The notes beneath the pieces were generated by a model. The model was not told where the DNA came from. It was given only the letters and a program-made list of their open reading frames with translations, and did no database searches. Both the position numbers and the translations under genes were made by a program. This document shows positions 7,588 through 15,780 of a DNA stretch of 64,000 nt, piece after piece. How positions within the stretch are numbered: position 1 is the first letter of the stretch; each line of letters starts with the position of its first letter. The stretch comes from JAJVID01 sp963743425 (lineage in GTDB: Bacteria; Acidobacteriota; Blastocatellia; RBC074): contig CAVUPU010000002.1 of the NCBI GenBank assembly GCA_963743425.1, forward strand, positions 310,001-374,000. Reading direction: 5' to 3'.

Positions 7588-8687
7588 AGCTGTAAATCAG
7601 CATGAAGGAGTTGATGGAAAAGACGCTCTCCCGCCTCGCGCCGCACAGAGAGCCGTCCGGCCGTGTACGAGCGCGACTTGAGGCCGCGCTGGACCGACTT
7701 GCAGATCGCCACATCTTCATCCTGAATCCGTTCCGCGACGGCGACGCTTGCGAGGTTGCGTTCGCGGGCCTGCTCCGAGACGTCAGTGAAATAGAAATCG
7801 AAGATGACCTCGGTCCGATCGATTCCAAGAGGGATGACGAGGTTCGTGTCCATCACCCCTTCGTACAAGTTGATCATGAAGTTGGGGTAGAGCCAGTAGT
7901 AAAGAGCGCGGGCCCCGCCGCGAACGGCGCCTGTTTGTTCCTCGGCCCCCTTTGCGACGACGGGGCTCGATTGCAGACAAAATCGCTCGCCGGTCTCGAC
8001 CGTGTAATTGCTGTAGTCGAGAACGCTGTCGAGGCCCTTATGAAGATAGGGCACGTGATATCCGCCGTCGAGGTAATTATCGACAAAGACCTTCCAGTTG
8101 CAGTCGAGCGTATAGCGCCGCCGCTCCATCCAGTGGAAATTACCCAGGTCCAGCCCGCGCATTCGGCTGATGAGATCAGCGCCGAGAAAGCTTTCGAGCG
8201 AAGGGCCGCCCCGATCGAGTTTGACGAACACCCAGTTCTCCCAGAGCGCCGTCTCGACAGGCGCGAGACCGTTCGCCGTGCGATCGAAGTCGCAGACGCC
8301 AGTGAAATCCGGAGTCCCACGAAGCTCCCCTTCGAGCGAGTAAGTCCAGCCGTGATACGGGCAACGCAGGTTGCGCGTCTCCCCTTCGGCGGCGGTTACG
8401 ATGGCGGCGGCATGGTGGCGACAGACATTGAAGAAACCGCGCAAAACCTGATCATCGCCTCTGACGACCAGAAGCGGCTCCCCGGCCAACTCCCACGTGA
8501 CGTACTGGCCCGGCTTGCGGAGCTGTTCGGCGCGCCCAACAAGTTGCCAGGAACGCGAGAAGACAGTTCGCCGCTCCAGTTCCATGATCCGCTGGTCCAC
8601 ATACCAGGTCGCTGGTATTGTCCACGCCTCGGCCAAAGGCGCATCCGGATCGTAGCTCTCGATGATCTGCTTGATTGAATCTTCCAC
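7545..8687 (-). CDS. Rieske ring-hydroxylating oxygenase, alpha subunit family
   Basis: A 380-residue Rieske non-heme iron oxygenase. The [2Fe-2S] ligands are Cys89-x-His91 (CRHH) and Cys109-x2-His112 (CPYHGW). The mononuclear iron site is in the DNYLDGGYHVPYLH segment, with histidines at about 211 and 216. The start is set by the GTG at 8685-8687 with GAGGAGG eight bases upstream, so the longer TTG frame is rejected. It resembles choline-monooxygenase-like and aromatic dioxygenase alpha subunits; substrate cannot be told. No beta subunit, ferredoxin or reductase is nearby, suggesting a homomeric enzyme fed by general electron carriers. It lies upstream of and overlaps the ECF sigma gene. Confidence 0.9.
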   Translation of the reverse strand: MEDSIKQIIESYDPDAPLAEAWTIPATWYVDQRIMELERRTVFSRSWQLVGRAEQLRKPGQYVTWELAGEPLLVVRGDDQVLRGFFNVCRHHAAAIVTAAEGETRNLRCPYHGWTYSLEGELRGTPDFTGVCDFDRTANGLAPVETALWENWVFVKLDRGGPSLESFLGADLISRMRGLDLGNFHWMERRRYTLDCNWKVFVDNYLDGGYHVPYLHKGLDSVLDYSNYTVETGERFCLQSSPVVAKGAEEQTGAVRGGARALYYWLYPNFMINLYEGVMDTNLVIPLGIDRTEVIFDFYFTDVSEQARERNLASVAVAERIQDEDVAICKSVQRGLKSRSYTAGRLSVRREAGERLFHQLLHADLQLWNSRHQLTTCSPE

Positions 8688-8801
8688 TGTTCGCGCCTCC
8701 TCGCGTGATTGGAACAATCCGATATATTATGAGCTTCTGCATTACTATTACCAGGCGAACGGCCTGCCGCATCATTCATTCACTAACTCTGGAGAATTTT
8801 G

Positions 8802-10523
8802 ATGTCATCGAAACCAAAACTTCGCAGCGCGGAATGGTTCGGGCGCGCGGACAAGGGCGGATTCATCCACCGCAGTTGGATGAAGAACCAGGGATTTCCC
8901 AATCATCTGTTCGACGGGCGGCCGGTCATCGGCATATGCAACACGTGGTCGGAGTTGACGCCGTGCAACGCCCACTTCCGCGCCGTCGCCGACGCCGTCA
9001 AACGCGGCGTTTATGAAGCGGGCGGCTTCCCGCTGGAATTCCCGGTCATATCGCTGGGCGAATCGACGATGCGCCCGACGGCGATGCTCTTCCGCAATCT
9101 GGCCAGCATGGATGTCGAGGAATCGATCCGCGCCAATCCGATTGACGGCGTGATCCTGCTCGTGGGTTGCGACAAGACCACGCCGGCGGCATTGATGGGC
9201 GCGGCCAGTTGCGATCTGCCCACAATCGCCGTGTCTGGCGGGCCGATGCTCAACGGCAGGTTTCGCGGCGAACAGATAGGATCTGGAACCAACGTCTGGA
9301 AGTTCAATGAAGACGTGCGCAGCGGCGCGATGCCGTTGTGCGATTTCCAGGAGGCCGAAAGCTGCATGAGCCGCTCGGCGGGCCATTGCATGACAATGGG
9401 GACGGCTTCGACGATGGCCAGCGTCGTCGAATCGCTGGGGATCGGTTTGCCAATGAACGCGGCAATCCCGGCGGTCGATTCTCGCCGCTACGCTCTGGCC
9501 CATATGGCCGGACGCCGCATAGTCGAGATGGTTCACGAAGATTTGCGGATGTCGCGAATCCTCACGCGTGAGGCTTTTGAAAACGCGGCGCGCGTCGTCG
9601 GCGCGATTGGCGGTTCGACTAACGCCGTCATTCACCTGCTGGCGATCGCCGGACGAATGGGCGTCGATTTCAATCTCGACGATTGGGACAGCCTTGGGCG
9701 CGATGTGCCCTGTCTGGTCAACCTGATGCCTTCGGGCAAATACCTGATGGAGGATTTCTATTACGCGGGTGGCCTGCCTGCGGTGATCCGCGAACTCGGC
9801 GATCTGATGCGCCGCGACGCGCTGACCGTCAACGGCAAGACCATTGGCGAGAACACCGCCGACGCGCCTTGCTACAACCGCGACGTGATTCGCCCGTTCG
9901 ACGATCCGTTGACGAAGCAGGGCGGACTGGCCATCCTGTGCGGTAACCTTTGCCCGGACGGCGCGGTCATCAAACCTTCGGCTGCTACCACGGCGTTGAT
10001 GAAACATCGCGGGCGCGCGGTGGTTTTTGAAACCATCGAGGATTTGCACACGCGCATTGACGATCCGAACCTGGAGATCGACGAGTCGAGCGTGATGGTT
10101 CTGAAAAATTGCGGCCCGCGTGGTTATCCCGGGATGGCCGAGGTCGGCAACATGCCACTGCCGTCGAAGCTGCTGCGACGCGGCGTGACCGACATGATTC
10201 GCATCTCGGACGCGCGGATGAGCGGCACAGCTTACGGCACGGTTGTGCTGCACGTCGCGCCCGAAGCTGCCGCCGGAGGCGCGCTGGCGCTGGTCGAAAA
10301 CGGCGACGAGATCGAGCTGGACGTCGGAGCGAGGAGACTCCATCTGGACGTGAGCGATGAAGAGCTGGCCGGACGAAGAGCGAAATGGCGCCCGCCGCAA
10401 TCGCAATACGACCGCGGCTATTACAGACTCTACATCGATCACGTGATGCAGGCCGACAAAGGCGCCGACCTGGATTTTCTGGTTGGGCGCAGCGGCGTGG
10501 TTGTCAATCGGGAATCACATTGA
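8802..10523 (+). CDS. IlvD/Edd family dehydratase, L-arabinonate dehydratase-like
   Basis: A 573-residue iron-sulfur dehydratase of sugar acids or dihydroxy acids. Cysteines at 55 (TPCNAH), 123 (GCDKTTPA) and 196 (GHCMTMGTAST) have the spacing (68 and 73) of the [2Fe-2S] ligands described for L-arabinonate dehydratase. Lys125 corresponds to the carbamylated lysine, and RMSGTAYGTVVLHVAPEA carries the catalytic serine. The overall length and the VVNRESH ending also favour the sugar-acid branch over true IlvD. The ATG at 8802 with GGAG seven bases upstream is preferred to a TTG one codon earlier. It is divergent from the Rieske gene, with 114 bp between the two starts. Confidence 0.9.
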   Translation: MSSKPKLRSAEWFGRADKGGFIHRSWMKNQGFPNHLFDGRPVIGICNTWSELTPCNAHFRAVADAVKRGVYEAGGFPLEFPVISLGESTMRPTAMLFRNLASMDVEESIRANPIDGVILLVGCDKTTPAALMGAASCDLPTIAVSGGPMLNGRFRGEQIGSGTNVWKFNEDVRSGAMPLCDFQEAESCMSRSAGHCMTMGTASTMASVVESLGIGLPMNAAIPAVDSRRYALAHMAGRRIVEMVHEDLRMSRILTREAFENAARVVGAIGGSTNAVIHLLAIAGRMGVDFNLDDWDSLGRDVPCLVNLMPSGKYLMEDFYYAGGLPAVIRELGDLMRRDALTVNGKTIGENTADAPCYNRDVIRPFDDPLTKQGGLAILCGNLCPDGAVIKPSAATTALMKHRGRAVVFETIEDLHTRIDDPNLEIDESSVMVLKNCGPRGYPGMAEVGNMPLPSKLLRRGVTDMIRISDARMSGTAYGTVVLHVAPEAAAGGALALVENGDEIELDVGARRLHLDVSDEELAGRRAKWRPPQSQYDRGYYRLYIDHVMQADKGADLDFLVGRSGVVVNRESH

Positions 10524-10654
10524 TGTCTCTTTGTCTTGCAGATCGGATTTTGGTTCGTAGTAGTAGGGAGGATGTGGATTGTCGAAAAGACCCTTCTTCG
10601 TCGCGGAGCGACGGTTTGACCTTAGGCCGGCGTTTATGGTCTTTGAGTAAATAA

Positions 10655-10744
10655 TGCAACAACAGCGTAGGGGCGGGTTTTCCCCGCCCGCATCCGTTAC
10701 CAGGCGATTGGGCGGGGAAAACCCGCCCCTACGCTGTTGTTGCA
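10655..10744. repeat. 35-bp perfect inverted repeat
   Basis: Perfect 35-nt arms at 10655-10689 and 10710-10744 with a 20-nt loop; each arm itself contains GGGGCGGG facing CCCCGCCC. It lies in the 565-bp gap after the dehydratase. That gap also has two copies of CGCGGAGCGACGGTT (about 10603 and 10800) and the palindromic element at 10908-10963, but no gene. Confidence 0.92.
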
Positions 10745-10907
10745 GTTAATTTTCAAACGCCATTAACGCCGGTTGAGCGAGCGAATGATTACCTAGTCGC
10801 GGAGCGACGGTTGAGATGATTGTGACTTTGTCGATACATTCAACCTTGTGGTCTTCGCCGCCTTCAACCGTCGCTGAAGTAGCATCCCCTTTCGCACGCA
10901 AAAGACT

Positions 10908-10963
10908 CATGGCAACGATGTTAACTTATGGTCGATAGCGCGTAAGTCAACTTCGTTGCCATG
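10908..10963. repeat. Palindromic element, left copy flanking the nuclease/TPR/PIN gene
   Basis: Outer 11-bp perfect inverted arms (CATGGCAACGA and TCGTTGCCATG) enclose an inner pair ACTTATG and CGTAAGT. A 48-nt stretch (10920-10967) matches 15016-15063 in the same orientation at about 42 positions. The two copies bracket the single gene at 11089-14925. Confidence 0.85.
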
Positions 10964-11088
10964 GGTCTAATTGAGCCTGCCAAGAGCAGTCGGCATGTTA
11001 CATCAGGCGGCTAGGTTCTTCGCTTTGTCCTTACTTGCTCTGCTGCTATACTGGCCTTGAAACCTATACTCGACTCCACCTAAGGATA

Positions 11089-14000
11089 ATGACCGTTGGA
11101 TATTCCTCAATGACACCCCTGGATAAACAATATTTATCGCTGCAGTTCTGGGACAAGGTTTTCATAAAAACCGGGGCCGAATTTCAAGCATTCTTCGAGG
11201 CCATCATGGATAAAGCGTTCCCGAGGTTTCAAAAAATAAGACCGTATGGCAAGGATGGGGATAAGGGAAACGACGGATATTGCCCCGCGGAAGGAATCTA
11301 CTATCAAGTTTACGCTCCCGCCAAGCCGGGCGAGAAGGAGGCCGAAGCGGCGGAGAAGTTTAAGGACGACTTCGCGAAGCTGAAAGATGGCTGGGACAAG
11401 ATAGCCACGATCAAGGAGCTCAATTTCGTATACAACGACAAGAGGTCAGGAGTGACGATAAGGCTTGAAGAGGCGAAAGCGGAACTCAAAGCCGCAAACC
11501 CGAGCATCGAATTCAAGATATTCACTCCGAAAGATTTGGAGGAAGTATTTTTTACACTGAACAGCGATCAGATTTTATCCTTGGGATTTGACGTAGACTC
11601 ACGGAAGACTATCCAAAGCGCCCGGAATTATTTGGGGAAGCTCGATGCCGAGCTAGACAAGGAAAGCGGGAAGTTCGTGTTGTGGGCGCTACGCAATATC
11701 AAGAACATTATTGCCGATCAGAAAGATGAAAACCTCTTCCTCGACTATGAGATAGTTGAAGCACGTGCGTTGCGGAATAACGAGGAGGTGAAGGAGGCCC
11801 GTGAGAAATTCAACAATCTCCTGAAGAGGTATCCGCAGGATCCCCGTGCGCCGTTGTACTTGGCGGAAATTTACCTGAATGACGAGGATTTCGAGAAAAA
11901 TGGAGAGCTACTTGCGCAAGCGGAACGCATCAGTCCAGATTTTTGGCTGCTGCGCTTGCAGAGGCTGATTCGGGAAATACGACTCGGAAATGAGATTGAC
12001 CCATCGACGGTTGATGAGAACACTTTCCCTGATGAGCCAAGGGTAAGAGCAAACTTCTACAGAATCAACGCCGGTTTATTGGTTCGCGCCGGGGACATTA
12101 CGAGAGCGGAGAGTTTCATCGAGAGGGCGCTCCAACTCAATCCCGACAGATTCGCTATCTATGACGCTAAAATCTCCATCTTAGGGGCCAAGGTGTCATC
12201 GGAACCAAATGACGAAACGCGCCGGAGCATGGCAGACGCAGTCCTTAAAGAAATCGAGAACGTCGAGGGAAGATTTAACCAAGGCGGAAGGCTGGGCCCC
12301 AGGAGCCAGAGCTTGCTGAACATCAGAAAGCTCTCTATGTATCTCATTAAGGAGGACTATTTACGCTTCGATGATGTCGCAAAAGCAACCTTCGGACTCG
12401 TCCTTGGCTGCCGTCTTGACCAAACCACCGAAGAGGTTATCGCTGAGCTGACTCATCTAGTGGTGCTGCCTCAAGCTGATTTTGCGAGGTTGCAGAACCA
12501 TCTCAAACAGGCAGAAAAGCCGATTGCCGACTTTCTGGCCAAGGTTATGGTCTTGCAGTTCCTCCACAAAAGGACTCTCCTCACCGAGGCCAAGGTGTTC
12601 TTCGGAGAGATAAAGAAGCAGAACATCCTCGATTTTATAACCGCTGTAGAAAATAAGAATTACGAGCGGGTACTCGCTTTCTTACAGGATGATGTGAACT
12701 TCGCCGCGGAATTCGCCATGGCGATCAATGAGCCCGCCGAACTCAGAATGAGAATCGTGGAGTCTCTTCCCGACGACGGAAGTGTGCAGAAGGACAAGCT
12801 GTTCCTCGTCTTGTATTACGAGCAAGGGAATCTCGATAAGGCGTTCGAGATCCTCCAGAAAATGGGGCTTTCGACGCTGAGTTATATAGAGTGCCTGCAA
12901 ACCGTGACGATCGCTCAAAAAAAGAAGGCATGGGATTCGGTAGTCATATTGCTTGAAAAGTTACTGAGCCACGAAAAAGATAAAACAGTGGAGCTCCAGA
13001 TTAAGCTTCAGCTATTCTCGGCCAACTACAACCTGGAAAGGTTCTCAGAAGTAATCCGCATCGGGAAGAGTGTTTTAGAGAACCCCGAGGAAGTGAAGCT
13101 CTTGGGTGATAGCGATAAGGAACTCATTGTTGCCCGGACAGTGTACGCATATTTGAAGAGAGGAGATGTGGGGGCTAAGGATTTCGTAGAGACATACTCT
13201 CCGCTCCTGGAATCTTTTGAGGGGAAAATTTCCGCGCAAGTGGAAGTGTATTTGAAAATTGGAGATGGGGAGAACGCCCTTCGATCCGTGGTGGAAGGAA
13301 TAAAACTTCTCAAACATCCTTCGCCGGAGCAGTACGGGAAGCTGTTCCTTATCTTCTTGCAAATCGCACATTTGTTGCCCGACTTCACCCTGGATTCGTC
13401 CGAAGAAGCCAGTCCAGGAGCCTTTGTGAAATTAAGAGATCAGGAAATATGGTTCTACCTAGGGAATGGAGATGAGCTTGACGCCACGAAGGTTTCGGAG
13501 GCGGATGAGAAATATGCGGCGTTTATCGGTAAGAAGCTTGGAGACAAAATTTCGTTTACTAATAAATACAGCTCCGTAAACCCAGAGTTCGTCATAGAGA
13601 ATATACTGCCGATCGAGAAGTACATACGCTGGCAATCGAGGCACAATGCCAAAAAACTGACCAAGGAGCACCGATGGGACGCCATAGAAGCCATTGAGGT
13701 TCCGATTACTGGGGAATCAATAGACACAAAATACCTGATCGCCAGGCTGGAGGATGAGGCGAGAAAAGGATACGAAGTTTTCAAATTGTACTGCGAACAG
13801 AAGAGCCCGTTAGCGCTTCTAGCCGTCAGTGAGGGTGGATTGATTAAAGCAATCAGCCGTATAGTGGGCGAGAAGAAGGGCTTCATACACGGGAGCGCAG
13901 GAAGCATAGAGGAAATGAACCAACAGAAAGAAGTGGCGAAAAGAATGATCACCGGCGAGGCATTCTATCTGGACGGCACTTCTGCGGTGATGTTGTCGGA

Positions 14001-14925
14001 GATGGGCCTGCTCGAAAAAATATACACCTTCATCCCGGACCTCAAGGTTCCTCAATCGGTGATAAGCCTGCTCTTCGAGGTTAAGGGTAAGTTCGAATAT
14101 ATGCCCGGCCAGACCGGGCATATGGGATACGCCAACGGAAAGATAATCATCTCAGATTTTGACCGCGCGAAAAGTGAAACTATCAAGGCCAACTTCGAAA
14201 GCAGTATCGGACTGCTGGAGAGTAAGCCTCAAAATGTTAGAGCCATCTCTTCCGCCAACAAATCGACAGCCTTTATAGAGCAGAAAGTCGCGCCTAGTTT
14301 GGCCGATGCCTGCATTCTCGCGCAAAAAGAGGGCATTCCGGTCCTTACGGAAGACTTTCTTTATTTAAAAGCAAATGAGATGGACACGAATAAACCCGCT
14401 CCTGAGTATTGCTCTTCCCTGGCTCTACTCAGGGTTCTTTACGAGCAAGGAAAGCTGAGCTTTGAAGAGTATCTGAACCACTTCAGGTACTTATCTTCAT
14501 ATCGGGTGAGATTTTTGCCTTTTACTACAGAAGACCTGGAAAAGGCGGTGTTCGGTGATCAGGTAATCAAGGTAGTGCAACCTGAGCAGTTGAGGAAATT
14601 CAACTTCGCCCTCACGCTTTCCCAGGAATATGGTGTAAATCCAAGAGCAGCGTTTCAGATGATCGCACATTTCCTGATCAAAGTCTTGCTCGACGACTCC
14701 ATCTTTCTGGACATGGCGCAAAGGATATTTGCTGAGATCGTTTCCACGTTTCCCACGAAGGAGAACCGGAAATCGTTCGGCAGGGTCCTCCTTACCGCCG
14801 CCGTTCAGGCCATAGATAATAACCTCCAAATGTTTATTATCGGGGCCAGGGTCAAGGAGAAAATTGATGCAATAACGAATTTTCTGAAAGTCTACGGTTC
14901 AGATGAATTGTTTATTCCTCAGTAA
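11089..14925 (+). CDS. Large nuclease-like/TPR/PIN-like protein, possible defence effector
   Basis: Not recognised as a named family. About 1,278 residues from the ATG at 11089; an ATG at 11110 is also possible and neither has an ideal ribosome binding site. The first 150 residues carry FQAFFEAIM, then RPYGKDGDKGNDGY and IYYQVYAP (nt 11239-11320), a pattern like restriction-endonuclease-fold domains (D...QxY variant) seen in antiviral proteins. The middle, to about residue 800, is helical with TPR-like units (DPRAPLYLAEIYLNDEDFEKN, NPDRFAIYDAKISI). Near nt 13955-14370, YLDGTSAVMLSEMG, SLADACILAQKEG and PVLTEDF give the spaced acidic residues of a PIN-like RNase fold. GC content is plainly lower than neighbours (one 60-base line has 25 G+C, versus 41 of 60 in the dehydratase gene). 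Flanking direct copies of one palindrome suggest a moveable cassette. Confidence 0.7.
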   Translation: MTVGYSSMTPLDKQYLSLQFWDKVFIKTGAEFQAFFEAIMDKAFPRFQKIRPYGKDGDKGNDGYCPAEGIYYQVYAPAKPGEKEAEAAEKFKDDFAKLKDGWDKIATIKELNFVYNDKRSGVTIRLEEAKAELKAANPSIEFKIFTPKDLEEVFFTLNSDQILSLGFDVDSRKTIQSARNYLGKLDAELDKESGKFVLWALRNIKNIIADQKDENLFLDYEIVEARALRNNEEVKEAREKFNNLLKRYPQDPRAPLYLAEIYLNDEDFEKNGELLAQAERISPDFWLLRLQRLIREIRLGNEIDPSTVDENTFPDEPRVRANFYRINAGLLVRAGDITRAESFIERALQLNPDRFAIYDAKISILGAKVSSEPNDETRRSMADAVLKEIENVEGRFNQGGRLGPRSQSLLNIRKLSMYLIKEDYLRFDDVAKATFGLVLGCRLDQTTEEVIAELTHLVVLPQADFARLQNHLKQAEKPIADFLAKVMVLQFLHKRTLLTEAKVFFGEIKKQNILDFITAVENKNYERVLAFLQDDVNFAAEFAMAINEPAELRMRIVESLPDDGSVQKDKLFLVLYYEQGNLDKAFEILQKMGLSTLSYIECLQTVTIAQKKKAWDSVVILLEKLLSHEKDKTVELQIKLQLFSANYNLERFSEVIRIGKSVLENPEEVKLLGDSDKELIVARTVYAYLKRGDVGAKDFVETYSPLLESFEGKISAQVEVYLKIGDGENALRSVVEGIKLLKHPSPEQYGKLFLIFLQIAHLLPDFTLDSSEEASPGAFVKLRDQEIWFYLGNGDELDATKVSEADEKYAAFIGKKLGDKISFTNKYSSVNPEFVIENILPIEKYIRWQSRHNAKKLTKEHRWDAIEAIEVPITGESIDTKYLIARLEDEARKGYEVFKLYCEQKSPLALLAVSEGGLIKAISRIVGEKKGFIHGSAGSIEEMNQQKEVAKRMITGEAFYLDGTSAVMLSEMGLLEKIYTFIPDLKVPQSVISLLFEVKGKFEYMPGQTGHMGYANGKIIISDFDRAKSETIKANFESSIGLLESKPQNVRAISSANKSTAFIEQKVAPSLADACILAQKEGIPVLTEDFLYLKANEMDTNKPAPEYCSSLALLRVLYEQGKLSFEEYLNHFRYLSSYRVRFLPFTTEDLEKAVFGDQVIKVVQPEQLRKFNFALTLSQEYGVNPRAAFQMIAHFLIKVLLDDSIFLDMAQRIFAEIVSTFPTKENRKSFGRVLLTAAVQAIDNNLQMFIIGARVKEKIDAITNFLKVYGSDELFIPQ

Positions 14926-14977
14926 CCTTACTCACTCTTTAGCGACTCCCAGATTCGAAGCATGTCCCGAGGCGGGT

Positions 14978-15059
14978 CATGAGAACGATTCGCATTTATC
15001 CTCTGCAGAGGATAAGTTAACTTATGGTCGATAGTGCATAAGTAAGAATCGTTGCCATG
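14978..15059. repeat. Palindromic element, right copy flanking the nuclease/TPR/PIN gene
   Basis: Same orientation as 10908-10963. It has outer arms CATGAGAACGATTC and GAATCGTTGCCATG (imperfect) and a perfect inner pair ACTTATG/CATAAGT. It also has 26 extra nt holding the palindrome TTATCCTCTGCAGAGGATAA that the left copy lacks. Confidence 0.85.
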
Positions 15060-15105
15060 GGTCCGATAAGCCTGAACCGTAACGTACTAAGCCTAAATAC
15101 CGTGC

Positions 15106-15780
15106 TCACTCGGACGGCGCAAGCAATCGCAGCCGCCCGTTGCTGTTTATCATCAGACGATCACTCGCCAGCCCGCCAACGATCTGGCAATTGCCGTTGA
15201 CCACCACCGTTCCCCTCGGCGCCGCGACGTAGCCGTAAACATTCGCGCCGCCATTCAGCGTCAGCCCGCCGGCATGGATGTTGAACGTCAGCCAGGTCGG
15301 ATGATCGGCATTGCCGATCACGCCGCCGTTGACGCTGACGCTGTTGGCCACGACCACGATCACAGGGCCTGACCACTTCGATCCGCGCCTGGTTGTTGAG
15401 CGTCAGCCGCTGGAAGTGGTAAACCGATGGCAGAACCGCCCCCGCAACTCCCAGCGTGAAACCGCTCCCGCCGTTGGCCGCGAAGTCGCCATACGCCCCG
15501 GCGGGCACGGCGATCTGTCCGACGTTGCTGTTGAGCGTCAGATTGCGCACCGTCGCCCAATCGCCAACGGATCGCTCGCATTGTTGAGCGTCACGCTGCG
15601 CGTCCCGGTCGGCGTGGTTGGCGCGACCACAGTCGGCAACGGCACAGGATCAGTGCGACGGACGACGTGGCCGAGCGTCGTGTTGCTGTTGAGCGTCACC
15701 GTGTAGTTCGTCGGCGTCTCGGCGCCACTCGCCGTCGAGCGTCCCGCCGTAATTCGGCGATCCGTTCAGACATCACGTTC
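15106..15780 (-). pseudogene. C-terminal tail of the frameshifted lyase/adhesin-like gene
   Basis: Continuation of the gene that starts at 21118. Read across frames, the protein runs LNGSPNYGGTLDG, then TPTNYTVTLNSNTTLG, then RNLTLNSNVGQIAVP, then VIVVVANSVSVNGGV, and ends INSNGRLRLLAPSE at the stop at 15106. Each piece is coherent but in a different frame, with breaks near 15775, 15745, 15568 and 15365. The text is Thr/Asn/Gly-rich beta-solenoid-like sequence, as found at the ends of secreted proteins with autotransporter-type repeats. No internal stop interrupts any correct frame, so indel errors in the assembly are as likely as true decay. Confidence 0.65.

Noticed and set aside
8805..10442. 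545-codon open frame on the minus strand
   Set aside because: It is exactly antisense to the IlvD/Edd dehydratase, which has strong motifs; the translation is Arg/His/Ala-rich without domain features. Long antisense frames are common in high-GC genes.
10524..10654. Rho-independent terminator after the dehydratase
   Set aside because: The strong hairpin further on (10655-10744) has no T-tract and is better classed with the palindromic repeats.
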